DNA of 18,120 nt, from positions 1 to 18,120 of the forward strand of contig CALDKD010000094.1 of NCBI GenBank assembly GCA_937898885.1, in the 5' to 3' direction. Positions 8,253 to 15,915 of the stretch are shown here, piece by piece (the first letter of the stretch is position 1; each line of letters starts with the position of its first letter). Both the position numbers and the translations under genes were made by a program. The notes below the pieces were generated by a model. The model was not told the origin of the DNA. It did no database searches and saw only the letters and a list, made by a program, of their open reading frames with translations. The stretch is from an uncultured Bacteroidales bacterium. GTDB taxonomy: Bacteria; Bacteroidota; Bacteroidia; Bacteroidales; Bacteroidaceae.

Positions 8253-8299
8253 GGTACGTTTGTGAATCCGGGATGGGCCCTCGTCTCAGGTTCACGCCG

Positions 8300-8330
8300 C
8301 AAAGTTATGGCGTCTTTTTGGAACCGCAAT
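8300..8330 (-). promoter_or_regulatory. Bacteroidota-type promoter for the DUF6266-like gene
   Basis: On the minus strand, ATTG (8330-8327), a 19-bp spacer and TAACTTTG (8307-8300). The -7 element matches TAnnTTTG fully and the -33 matches three of four bases. The predicted leader is about 100 nt and includes the dyad at 8223-8252. The bases between this promoter and the repeat array at 8461 hold nothing I recognise. Confidence 0.55.
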
Positions 8331-8460
8331 GGGTTGTCCGCGTTTCCGGCCCCGTTTGTCCTAGGGTATGTCATAAAATACTGATTATCAACGGTTCCAA
8401 AATAAACCCTGCCGTTTCCCGTGTAATTCCGTTGTTCCTTCGCTGTGACTCCTCTTGTTT

Positions 8461-8568
8461 TCCACTCTTTTTCCGCCTCAGAGTGGAGAATGAGTGGACC
8501 CAGAGTGGAGGCAGAGTGGACCCAGAGTGGAGAACGAGTGGAGAACGAGTGGACACTGAGTGGACACT
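8461..8568. repeat. Array of eight 11-bp direct repeats (GAGTGGA + 4 variable bases) with a hairpin at its head
   Basis: Eight back-to-back 11-bp units run from 8481 to 8568, each GAGTGGA plus a four-base tail: GAAT, CCCA, GGCA, CCCA, GAAC, GAAC, CACT, CACT. A degenerate ninth unit (GACTGTACGAC) follows. At the left end TCCACTCT (8461-8468) pairs perfectly with AGAGTGGA (8480-8487) around an 11-nt loop. The array sits in the 474-bp gap between the lipoprotein gene's 3' end and the DUF6266-like gene, about 150 bp upstream of the latter's promoter. The spacing is close to one helical turn, which would suit cooperative protein binding. Function unknown. Confidence 0.85.
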
Positions 8569-8613
8569 GACTGTACGACTAATGGAAGCCGACTGGAGAT
8601 ATTGCACAAAAAA

Positions 8614-8646
8614 AGTGGGTCAAGGGACCTGTACCCCTGACCCACT
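8614..8646 (-). terminator. Inverted repeat copy 2, likely intrinsic terminator of the lipoprotein gene
   Basis: Arms AGTGGGTCA (8614-8622) and TGACCCACT (8638-8646), plus three further pairs inside past one mismatch. On the minus strand the stem is followed directly by seven T, and it lies about 20 nt after the stop at 8667. This copy has terminator form. It is a member of the dispersed GGGTCA...TGACCC family also seen at 6919 and 10345. Confidence 0.75.
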
Positions 8647-8666
8647 CTATTGGCATCGTGAAATCG

Positions 8667-9992
8667 TTATGGAATGTTGTGGAAGAGACGGACAAGGTAG
8701 GTGTCGGCTTTATCCGCTTCCTTTTTACGGATGTAATCAGGCTCTAATGGAGAATAGTCGCCGTCAAACTCTATTGCCGGAGCAAAATAATAATAAGTAC
8801 CATCACTGCCAGGAGTTCCTGTCCAATATATGTCACTGGGGTTATCATCTTCATCATAGTCATTGAGAGGCAAGTATAAATCAATTCCATCAACACCATC
8901 AATGTCCCAAATCACGGCACCTTTATCACCTTCTACAGCGTGAGTATCTCCGCAAGCAGGATACCAAGGAGCGCAGAATGCAGTAAACTCGTCCACGGTA
9001 GGCAGACGCCATCCGCTCCAGGCTGCACAAGCGGCATCGTAAGTCATCTTATCGCCAAAACAATCAGAACCATTAACAGATCCAGCACCTACATTCATCG
9101 TAGCAACAGCTACAAGTGTGCCGTCAATATCAACTACGATACCATCGTGACCGTCGAGAGTAACCTTGTCGCCTTTGTTATAAGTAACAGCAGACTTGAA
9201 ATCGCTTGCCGTGAACGAAGCCTTAGTTATCTTGCTACGTTCAACTACGAGACCGCCTGTTCCCTTGAACTTCTTTGTGCAAGTCTTACCTTCTGTATCA
9301 GTCAATGCAATCTCAACACCTGTAAAAGTACCTGTAAGCATTGCGACGTGGAAATCTATGCCTTCAGAAGTAAGCTCAACACCATCACCACAGTCAAGTG
9401 TGATAGGAGTAGGAAGTTCTGCAGCACTTACATTAATGCTCTTAACGGTAGCAGTACCCTTGACAGTAAGACGGAGAATGCCGTTCAAATTCTTAAATGA
9501 AATAGGACCAGTTATTTCGCCGTTATTTACTGAAAAACTTGCTATCATAGGGAAGCCTTTGATGTTACCTTTAGAGTATGTCTGCTCTGTTGGATAATAA
9601 TCACTTAAATAAGCAGAAGAAAAGGCTTCAGGGAAATCACCATATAATGCAGTATAGGGAAAGTTGGGTAGTGCGTCACCTTCTTTCTCAAACATACCGC
9701 TGGTTGTGCCCGCTCCACTTTTTAATTCAAAAGCACCTTCAACTCTTTGGAGATCTGTGAACGTTACCTGTTTGTAGACATAAAACTGATCGCCTTCAGA
9801 CCAAAATACCTGATAGCCTTCAGCGTCATTGCCGCTGATTGAAGTTTTGGTTCTGCTGTCCTCGGTGCTGGCGTAGATGACGTACTTCTTGTTATTGTTG
9901 TTGAAATCTTCGGCAGGAACAAGCTCCTTGTCGCATGATGACAGGCCGAACATTGCGGCCAGTGCCATAAGTGTGAATGCGTACTTTCTCAT
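8667..9992 (-). CDS. Lipoprotein with fimbrillin-like N-terminal region and DUF1566-type C-terminal domain
   Basis: A 441-residue predicted surface or periplasmic lipoprotein. The start chosen is ATG at 9992 (MRKYAFTLMALAAMFGLSSC), giving a lipoprotein signal peptide with lipobox LSSC and lipidated Cys20. A longer start at 10043 would bury the signal peptide and overlap the upstream small gene. Residues about 40-265 resemble Bacteroidales fimbrillin/Mfa-like proteins (SRTKTSISG... FWSEGDQFYVY, then repeated beta-strand text). Residues about 270-441 carry the DUF1566/Lcl hallmarks SGWRLPTVDEF (326-336) and IYWTGT (388-393). The 50-residue peptide gene ends 16 bp upstream, so the two are probably co-transcribed. 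A binding or adhesion role at the cell surface is plausible but not shown. It ends in a terminator-like repeat. Confidence 0.8.
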   Translation of the reverse strand: MRKYAFTLMALAAMFGLSSCDKELVPAEDFNNNNKKYVIYASTEDSRTKTSISGNDAEGYQVFWSEGDQFYVYKQVTFTDLQRVEGAFELKSGAGTTSGMFEKEGDALPNFPYTALYGDFPEAFSSAYLSDYYPTEQTYSKGNIKGFPMIASFSVNNGEITGPISFKNLNGILRLTVKGTATVKSINVSAAELPTPITLDCGDGVELTSEGIDFHVAMLTGTFTGVEIALTDTEGKTCTKKFKGTGGLVVERSKITKASFTASDFKSAVTYNKGDKVTLDGHDGIVVDIDGTLVAVATMNVGAGSVNGSDCFGDKMTYDAACAAWSGWRLPTVDEFTAFCAPWYPACGDTHAVEGDKGAVIWDIDGVDGIDLYLPLNDYDEDDNPSDIYWTGTPGSDGTYYYFAPAIEFDGDYSPLEPDYIRKKEADKADTYLVRLFHNIP

Positions 9993-10008
9993 AATGCTTA
10001 CTGCTTGA

Positions 10009-10161
10009 TTATTCCCAGTAACTTTCGCCATAGTTATTTTCACTCATTGTGAGACCTTCGGTACTTGCGCAGAGAACACGCTGCGCATTGATTACAATTG
10101 CCTTTGCAGAAGGCTTTACATACCGTTTACGAGCACCGGTACAATTCTCAATTTTCATCAT
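10009..10161 (-). CDS. Small Bacteroidales peptide (YxxPxxK...LCxS type)
   Basis: A 50-residue peptide starting at the ATG-ATG pair at 10161/10158 (MMKIENC...). A TTG start further upstream lies inside the putative promoter and is rejected. It has the pattern RYVKPSAKAIVINAQRVLCAS, followed by an acidic and polar tail ending YGESYWE. The 54-residue peptide at 16344-16508 shows the same spacing (TYKTPTMK...MLCTS), so the two are related. Short proteins of the form 'K-x-Y-x-x-P-x-x-x-V-...' ahead of or after exported-protein genes are common in Bacteroidales genomes and uncharacterised as far as I know. There is no signal peptide by eye. The lipoprotein gene starts 16 bp downstream. Function unknown. 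Confidence 0.7.
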   Translation of the reverse strand: MMKIENCTGARKRYVKPSAKAIVINAQRVLCASTEGLTMSENNYGESYWE

Positions 10162-10188
10162 TAAAAAGTTTAATGTTATATTCCGCTG

Positions 10189-10196
10189 CAAAATTA
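10189..10196 (-). promoter_or_regulatory. Possible -7 promoter element for the small peptide/lipoprotein unit
   Basis: TAATTTTG on the minus strand matches TAnnTTTG and lies 28 bases before the start at 10161. No TTTG is found 19-21 bp upstream, so this is a weak call. The rest of the gap up to 10344 shows nothing recognisable. Confidence 0.35.
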
Positions 10197-10344
10197 AGGA
10201 ATAAAACTCGAATAGCCGCTACGAAAACAAATATTAACCTATGGGTGCCTTAGGAGCATAACGGCTCATTGGGCTAACAGCAGTAACTTCAATAATCCCG
10301 TTAACTGAACAATATGGCAAAACGAAGAATTACAGCAAATACAA

Positions 10345-10383
10345 GAAAGTGGGTCAAGGTACCTGTCCCCCTGACCCACTTTC
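10345..10383 (-). repeat. Inverted repeat copy 3, possible terminator of the PPC-domain gene
   Basis: Perfect 12-bp arms, GAAAGTGGGTCA (10345-10356) and TGACCCACTTTC (10372-10383). It starts 15 nt after the stop codon at 10399. The arms themselves end in TTTC and a T-rich stretch follows on the minus strand, so weak terminator action is possible. It has the same orientation as the copy at 8614. Confidence 0.75.
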
Positions 10384-10398
10384 TGATTTGCTGACGGA

Positions 10399-12837
10399 TT
10401 AACGTACCAGTACCTTGCGGCCGTTCTGAATCACTATGCCCTTGTAATTCTCATCAACCTCCTGGCCAAACAGGTTGTAGCGTGCAGACGGGGCCGCACT
10501 CTGGGAGTCGTTGATGACAGACACATTGGTGGCAACGCTTACCGGCTGCGGGGTTGAGGTCTCCATATTGCCCACGTTGTCAATGGCCCTTACATAGAAG
10601 CTGTAGCTGGCATCGCCCGGTTCCGACACCTTGTACTCCATCTCCGGCGAGCCGTACTGACCGCAATACTCATAATCGCCTCCATCCTTCGATACGAACA
10701 GACGGTACAGACCTGCGCCTGAGCCCCGGTCGTTCGAGCGGCACATTACGGTAATGGTATTGTCCTTGCCGCACTCTGCCGACAGCATTGTGGTCTGCGG
10801 AGCGGTCAGGTCAAGCACATTGCTATATACGTTGGTCTCGATAGGAGTGTTCTTGTCAAATATGATGGTAGCCTTGTTACTGATGACAGTGCCGTCTGGC
10901 AGGCCTGGCTTCAGGTTAACTGAGAAGGTCACATAGCCCTCACCCTCCGGCGCAACCTTGTTTGGCGGAAGCTCAATGCCCTCAATGTCCCACGACAGAC
11001 GGTTGCCGTCGCGTGTCATCTTCCAGTTGTAGCCTATGCCGTCGTGGCTGGTCTTGCCGAACCTTACGGACGATACATCGAACACGTTCCCGTCAAGCTC
11101 ATCGCTCACGCGGATACGGTATGCGGCATCGCCTGCCTCGGCCTTGTTCTCGAACAGGATGGTGTAGTCTATTGTCTTTGTGGCACCGATGAAGTGCTCA
11201 TCGCCCTCGCCTACAGGACCAACCATCTCATTCGGGTCCCAGGAGCTGACCGAGCCGGACACACCGGTCTTCTTGTCGAGCGTCTCCAGTCCGTCCTCCT
11301 TAATCAGGCCTATATCCTTGTAGATGTAATACCACAGCCTGTGGCGCAGGCACGATATGGCGTCTGCCAGACTCGAAGCTTTCTCGCCTACCTTCATTGC
11401 AAGGCTGCCGCCAGGCACGGCCTTCATAACACCCTTCATAGTAGTCTCAACAGCCTTCTTGGCCACACAGGCTCCGTAGCCGTCGCCGGAATACTTCAGA
11501 TCGGCATACTGCTGCATGGTAAGTCCGTGAACACGGCTGTACTCGCGGGCCTCCTGGTCATTAAGCTCAAACTTCTCCATCACCTTGCCCTTGAAGTAAT
11601 CACCGGCGGCGTCAACGCATACATCCGCCGCATAGCCCAGCGCGCATACCACCAGAGCCGTGGTTATGGCAAACTCCGTCTGCTCATATCTTGACGGGGC
11701 ATAGAGTATGTCTCCCTTGCCCTCGGCCGTCACCTTGAACCTGTAGCTCTCGAACGGTGCCAGATACGGGATAAGCAGCGTGATGGACGAGTCGGAGTTG
11801 CACACATCCTCGTAAGGCATATCAGGCCCGTAGTTGCCATTGATGTCGGTCAGGTTCAGCTTGTTGATGATGATATCGTCAGTAGCCGCCATTGTGCAGA
11901 GGAAAGGAGCGGTCTTCTTGTCGCTGTTGTTGCGCAGCACTACGAAATAGTCGCTTGGAACGCCCTTGCGCACTGTGTTGCGGCCCTCAAAAATGACCTG
12001 AATGGCAGAGCCGTCGGCCACACCCGCGGGAGTTCCGTAGCGGATGGAGAAGCCACCGCGTGCAGAGCCATCGTGCCGTGGCACACGTACCATATATGTG
12101 TTGCGGCCCTCGTTCGTAATGCTGAACGCGCAATAGTTGCGCTCCATGTACTGGCCTTGCAGGCTGATAAGCTCACCGTCCTCGCGCACCCTGAATATCT
12201 CGGTATATCCGAAGTTCAACGGATTCTCATCGTTAGGAGCAATCTCAACCGTGGTGCTGGTCTCTGATGCGTCAAGAGTGAACTGGAACCACTGTTCCTC
12301 ACGCGTCTGAACGTATGAGTAGCCCAATGTAGTGTAATATGTTGTGTTCTTCTGCAGCTGATACGGGCTCTCGCGCGTATAGGTCTTGTCATCGCTGAAG
12401 AATGGATCAGTCTTGCAACTGGCGTTAATGGTGTAGCCGCCGTAGCCGCTGTAACGCCTTACCTTGATGTAATAGGTGCCAGGTGACAGGCCTGTTACGG
12501 TGAGGGTCTTTACTGCGTCCAGATAACTAAAGCCACGCTGGTATGTTCCACCATCCTCATTGAGCGCAATGACTGATATGTAGTCCACATTAAGGCTGCT
12601 CTCAAAGTCACAGCTGATTACCATATCGCAATCGGATGGAACATCTATCTTGAACCAGTCCTCAATGTCTGTGCCGCTATCGGTGGTGTCGCCAAGACGA
12701 CCGCTCACCTCAGAGCCCCCGGAAATTTTCTGAGCCTGCGCCTGAGTATCGTTCGGCTCAATCTCATTAATGGTCTCCGCCATGGCACCTGTACTCAGCA
12801 AAGCCAGCACGGAAAAGAAAGCAAACCTACAATTCAT
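10399..12837 (-). CDS. Large secreted PPC-domain protein with DUF7619-like domain and T9SS-like C-terminus
   Basis: An 812-residue exported protein. A Sec signal peptide covers residues 1-20 (FFSVLALLSTGAMA). A PPC-like beta domain follows (EIEPNDTQAQAQKI ... LSPGTYYIKVRRYSGYGGYTI) at about 24-140, and a second PPC-like unit at about 150-270. An Ig/DUF11-like stretch lies at about 275-385. Next is an Ala-rich helical segment at about 390-530 (TALVVCALGYAADVCVDAAG...), unusual in such a beta-rich protein. Then comes a DUF7619-like domain starting WDPNEMVGP and containing KATIIFDKNTPIETN, then an Ig-like domain. The C-terminus (ARYNLFGQEVDENYKGIVIQ) is the short sorting-motif type seen at type IX-secreted Prevotella-like proteins. 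It lies 37 bp after the 12875-14698 gene, probably in one operon. It has no protease or other catalytic motif. Surface role inferred. Confidence 0.8.
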   Translation of the reverse strand: MNCRFAFFSVLALLSTGAMAETINEIEPNDTQAQAQKISGGSEVSGRLGDTTDSGTDIEDWFKIDVPSDCDMVISCDFESSLNVDYISVIALNEDGGTYQRGFSYLDAVKTLTVTGLSPGTYYIKVRRYSGYGGYTINASCKTDPFFSDDKTYTRESPYQLQKNTTYYTTLGYSYVQTREEQWFQFTLDASETSTTVEIAPNDENPLNFGYTEIFRVREDGELISLQGQYMERNYCAFSITNEGRNTYMVRVPRHDGSARGGFSIRYGTPAGVADGSAIQVIFEGRNTVRKGVPSDYFVVLRNNSDKKTAPFLCTMAATDDIIINKLNLTDINGNYGPDMPYEDVCNSDSSITLLIPYLAPFESYRFKVTAEGKGDILYAPSRYEQTEFAITTALVVCALGYAADVCVDAAGDYFKGKVMEKFELNDQEAREYSRVHGLTMQQYADLKYSGDGYGACVAKKAVETTMKGVMKAVPGGSLAMKVGEKASSLADAISCLRHRLWYYIYKDIGLIKEDGLETLDKKTGVSGSVSSWDPNEMVGPVGEGDEHFIGATKTIDYTILFENKAEAGDAAYRIRVSDELDGNVFDVSSVRFGKTSHDGIGYNWKMTRDGNRLSWDIEGIELPPNKVAPEGEGYVTFSVNLKPGLPDGTVISNKATIIFDKNTPIETNVYSNVLDLTAPQTTMLSAECGKDNTITVMCRSNDRGSGAGLYRLFVSKDGGDYEYCGQYGSPEMEYKVSEPGDASYSFYVRAIDNVGNMETSTPQPVSVATNVSVINDSQSAAPSARYNLFGQEVDENYKGIVIQNGRKVLVR

Positions 12838-12845
12838 ACCATTCC

Positions 12846-12871
12846 ACTATTTAATGTTACTATTTAATGTT
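12846..12871. repeat. Exact 13-bp tandem duplication between two operon genes
   Basis: ACTATTTAATGTT occurs twice in a row (12846-12858 and 12859-12871), filling most of the 37-bp gap between the stop at 12875 and the start at 12837. It places stop codons and an AT-rich region before the downstream gene. It may affect translation initiation, or be a slippage product. Confidence 0.8.
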
Positions 12872-12874
12872 ATC

Positions 12875-14698
12875 TCATTTCATCCATTTGACACCATGGG
12901 ATACGTGTATTCCGTTTGCTGAGGGCAGGATGGAACGGCCTGACAGGTCATATTGCATCTGCGCCTCATTGTCCGTAACCGCACTCTTTACAGCAGTAGC
13001 CGATGACGGGACAAATGAATTGCCCTGCATAGTATAGTCCAAACCACTTACCGCACCGGCTGATGCGGAAAGTGTCACTGACAAAGGCGAGGTCACTGAA
13101 TAGCCCACACAGTCCGGAACCACATAATATGTACCATTTGCAAGCTGTTCAAAGCGGAAATTTCCCTGATAATCTGTCGTAGTACTTGACACGACCTTGT
13201 TGTCTGAGTTCAGAAGCAGTACGCTGACACCCTGAATACCGGAGCCTGTGAGCAACGCACGCGTCTCTGCCACCTCTGGATTGCTGATGCATCCCTCAAT
13301 CACTCCCACTCCCGTTCCAACGAATACAGGTCTCTGCAAATTGAAGGTATAGCACTGGCCATACGAGTCAAAGCTGGTAGCATCAACCAACTGAGCCTCC
13401 GACCAGACGGTTGCGGACGGATAATAGGTTGTTGCCATATCCGTGCCTGCACTCTGCGCCTTTATGTAGTACTTGTTGTTAGGGGCGTAAACCTCGATGG
13501 TATCTGAGTACGCATCCATCGACATTTTACCCACATACTCGCCATCAATATTCTTAGCATAGAGTGTCACCCATCCGTTCTCCATTATGTCAAAATTGTC
13601 AAACGTCAGACAGAGAAGAGTCTCATCCAGACGAGTGATGACCTCACGAATCATACTCCAGGTCCCATCGCCATATTTAGCCACAAGCCTTACCGGACTG
13701 TTACCGCCCTGATACAATACCAACAGGTAAAAAGAGCTGAAGTCGATATTACCGCGCATTTTGTACTGTCCGGGCATCACCTCCTCCACACTCTCCATAG
13801 CATAAGGCAGTAACCTGTAACCATCCTCCCAATCCTCATATCCGAGCGACAGAGATGTAGAATATGACGGTATCACGTGCGAGGTGTTCAGAATCAATCC
13901 ATCAGTATCCAAATAATCAAACGAGCAATAGACCGGGAACTTAACGATATTCTCAGACTGATCCTCCACACAGAAACTGGTTATCACATCATCGCCCGAT
14001 ACAGTGCTCACCAAATAGTAGCCTACATCCTCCAGAGTCGGAATGTATGTGGGGCCGTCAGCTCCTGGAATCTGGATAGTCTCGTAAGTATTTGGATTTC
14101 TGCGGTACCACTTGTATTTGAATGAGTCAAGTATCTGCTGCTCAGTGTAGTTGTTCTCGTACTCCAGAGTTACCGTAGCATCTGCGGAAGTGGCTTCCAC
14201 ACCAACATATGGATCACGATTGTAACCAAAGCCCCAACTTGAGAGTCTGGTGGGTACCGTAAATGGCGATACGCTGACAGAGTTTGACACCCAGCCATCC
14301 TTTGCGCCACCAGACAGAAGCAGTCGGAATGTGGCAGGACCGTATATGTATATGCTGAAATTATCGCCGGTTGCAATATAGGGATCATCCGAATCTCCAA
14401 AAGCAGTCCACTTACCATCCTCATAACACTGCAGGATATACGACTCGCCACCAAAAGTATCAGGAGTCGGGAATCTCAGATTAACCTCGGGTCTGATATA
14501 ACTGAATGGGGAGACGTAGCAAGTGGTATAGTCCAATCTGAGTCCGGGAAACACTCCGTCCTGCCCCTTGGAAGGTTCCTGAAACTCTGGAATCTCGCCC
14601 ATCGAGCCTGGTGTTACCGGCTGCGGGCTGCGTTGTGCATATAAACTTCCTGAGATGCACAGCAATGCTGTAACGAAAATAGTAATCGTACGTTTCAT
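12875..14698 (-). CDS. Secreted beta-rich surface protein with carboxypeptidase-regulatory-like domain
   Basis: A 607-residue exported protein. The start chosen is ATG at 14698 (MKRTITIFVTALLCISGSLYAQ), giving a clean signal peptide; an upstream in-frame start at 14719 would overlap the -7 promoter element. The long middle part has no family I can name. It includes an Ig-like passage (YKWYRRNPNTYETIQIPGADGPTY, LEDVGYYLV) of the kind found in PKD/Ig-like surface proteins. Near residues 500-560 is a carboxypeptidase-regulatory/SdrD-B-like domain (GIQGVSVLLLNSDNKVV, TTTDYQGNFRFEQLANGTYY). The C-terminus (QYDLSGRSILPSANGIHV) resembles a type IX sorting motif. It directly follows the AraC-type regulator gene, and two direct repeats lie in its promoter region. 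It likely forms an operon with the PPC protein. Confidence 0.75.
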   Translation of the reverse strand: MKRTITIFVTALLCISGSLYAQRSPQPVTPGSMGEIPEFQEPSKGQDGVFPGLRLDYTTCYVSPFSYIRPEVNLRFPTPDTFGGESYILQCYEDGKWTAFGDSDDPYIATGDNFSIYIYGPATFRLLLSGGAKDGWVSNSVSVSPFTVPTRLSSWGFGYNRDPYVGVEATSADATVTLEYENNYTEQQILDSFKYKWYRRNPNTYETIQIPGADGPTYIPTLEDVGYYLVSTVSGDDVITSFCVEDQSENIVKFPVYCSFDYLDTDGLILNTSHVIPSYSTSLSLGYEDWEDGYRLLPYAMESVEEVMPGQYKMRGNIDFSSFYLLVLYQGGNSPVRLVAKYGDGTWSMIREVITRLDETLLCLTFDNFDIMENGWVTLYAKNIDGEYVGKMSMDAYSDTIEVYAPNNKYYIKAQSAGTDMATTYYPSATVWSEAQLVDATSFDSYGQCYTFNLQRPVFVGTGVGVIEGCISNPEVAETRALLTGSGIQGVSVLLLNSDNKVVSSTTTDYQGNFRFEQLANGTYYVVPDCVGYSVTSPLSVTLSASAGAVSGLDYTMQGNSFVPSSATAVKSAVTDNEAQMQYDLSGRSILPSANGIHVSHGVKWMK

Positions 14699-14718
14699 AG
14701 TCGTGAAAATTTTTACCA

Positions 14719-14783
14719 CAAATATGCGAATATTTCCCCATTACGATACTTTCATATCGTACATTTCTACTTTCAAATTGTAC
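14719..14783 (-). promoter_or_regulatory. Promoter region with two 15-bp direct repeats at 21-bp spacing (candidate AraC-family operator)
   Basis: On the plus strand ACTTTCATATCGTAC (14748-14762) and ACTTTCAAATTGTAC (14769-14783) match at 13 of 15 bases and start exactly 21 bp apart, two helical turns. A -7-like element CATATTTG (minus strand, 14726-14719) lies 21 bp downstream of the near repeat, so the repeat sits where the -33 box should be and no TTTG is present there. This is the layout expected of an activator-dependent promoter. The neighbouring AraC-type regulator is the natural candidate. Confidence 0.6.
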
Positions 14784-14808
14784 AAAAGTGTGATGAAAAG
14801 GGGTGGAA

Positions 14809-15846
14809 TCAGGCCTTATGCAGCCACTCGTCAGGTGTGACTCCCTCAAATTTCTTGAAGCTGCGATAGAATGAAACCTCCGATGAAAAGCCTGAAATCC
14901 CGGCCACATGCTCTATCCGGAGTGTATTGTCATCAAGCATCAGCTGTTTTGCGTATTCAACACGCTGCCTGTTTATGTAGTCCGAGAATGTCACCCCAAG
15001 AGTCTTGTTGATATATGTGGAGATATATGTACGGCACACACCAGCCTCGGCGGCCACATCGCCCACCTTCAGGTTTTTCCGCAAATATACCTTCTCGTTG
15101 TCCATAAGTGACTGCAGTTTCCTGCCAAGCACACTATCCACCGGAATATCGGTGTCAGTGGTGACATCCTGTACGGTATCCTCACGCAACTGCTCAATGG
15201 TAAACTCACGGGTATATCCAATATAGAATAACGAGAACAGCATAACAGAGAATAGCGTAGATGGCAATGCCAGCTGCCACACACTCTCTCTGAACGCATC
15301 GCGCCCGATGATATTGAACACAGCCGAGCATACCGAGGTAAAGACAAAGCAAATCAGAAGAACCCTGATTGACGATGTATCCATTTTGTCGGTATCGGCA
15401 TAAACGTCCTTCAATTGAATGTCAAATGACCTGAGACGTTGCAGCCCCAGGCAACATACCGCCGTAACCTCAATGGTAAACAATAACTTCCGCATGGTAT
15501 CGGCTATCTGCGAGGGCAGCGTCAGTGAGCATACAGCCACAACTATTGCGGGCAGTAGTATCCACAGCAGATTTCTGTTGAGCCTCTCAACCGATGTAAG
15601 CCGGTCTATATAAATGTAGTACAGTGGATAGACAGAGAGTGAGCAGCATATCCATAATGCCTCGGTCCACACGCTGGAACTTTCAAAGAAATACATTGCG
15701 TGGCACAGATATAGCAGCACACATGAGGCATTGAACCAGGTAAGTGTCCGGCGCGCCGAGTCAAACCGCCTGAATCCAAGCAGGAAGATTGCCAGCCAGC
15801 ACAGGCAGATGCAGAACGGCAGCGCGACGAATAAATCCCTCACCAT
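14809..15846 (-). CDS. Membrane-anchored AraC-family transcriptional regulator
   Basis: A 345-residue protein. About seven hydrophobic segments lie in roughly the first 215 residues (first FVALPFCICLCWLAIFLLGF, last FSVMLFSLFYIGY). A cytoplasmic linker and a C-terminal HTH_18/AraC DNA-binding domain follow, with NLKVGDVAAEAGVCRTYIST (first helix-turn-helix) and IEHVAGISGFSSEVSFYRSF-KK-FEGVTPDEW (second). The start is ATG at 15846, directly downstream of a good promoter. An in-frame ATG at 15906 lies upstream of that promoter and is rejected. There is no periplasmic ligand-binding domain; sensing, if any, would be in the membrane part. It is followed 110 bp later by the secreted-protein genes, whose upstream region has tandem 15-bp repeats, so local activation of that operon is likely. 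Confidence 0.88.
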   Translation of the reverse strand: MVRDLFVALPFCICLCWLAIFLLGFRRFDSARRTLTWFNASCVLLYLCHAMYFFESSSVWTEALWICCSLSVYPLYYIYIDRLTSVERLNRNLLWILLPAIVVAVCSLTLPSQIADTMRKLLFTIEVTAVCCLGLQRLRSFDIQLKDVYADTDKMDTSSIRVLLICFVFTSVCSAVFNIIGRDAFRESVWQLALPSTLFSVMLFSLFYIGYTREFTIEQLREDTVQDVTTDTDIPVDSVLGRKLQSLMDNEKVYLRKNLKVGDVAAEAGVCRTYISTYINKTLGVTFSDYINRQRVEYAKQLMLDDNTLRIEHVAGISGFSSEVSFYRSFKKFEGVTPDEWLHKA

Positions 15847-15856
15847 ATTGATTCTG

Positions 15857-15888
15857 CAAACATACACAAAAGATATCTCACCGGCAAA
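15857..15888 (-). promoter_or_regulatory. Bacteroidota-type promoter of the AraC-type regulator
   Basis: On the minus strand, TTTG (15888-15885), a 20-bp spacer and TATGTTTG (15864-15857) match the consensus completely. The start codon at 15846 would follow after a leader of only a few bases. Confidence 0.7.
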
Positions 15889-15915
15889 TCTGAATAGGAA
15901 GTGCAATGAGAAGAG

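Noticed and set aside
8254..8261. Plus-strand promoter element TACGTTTG
   Set aside because: No TTTG lies 19-21 bp upstream and no plus-strand gene follows.
8481..8568. CRISPR array
   Set aside because: Units are only 11 bp with 4-bp variable parts and there are no cas genes; not a CRISPR layout.
8273..8866. 197-codon plus-strand open frame
   Set aside because: Covers a promoter, the 11-bp repeat array and the lipoprotein gene's 3' end; its translation is repeat-derived and has no protein character.
10315..10395. Short plus-strand ORF beginning MAKRRITANTRK
   Set aside because: Runs through the inverted repeat at 10345-10383 and is only about 26 codons; probably chance.
11044..11694. 216-codon plus-strand open frame
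   Set aside because: Antisense to the PPC-domain gene, whose own frame has clear domains.
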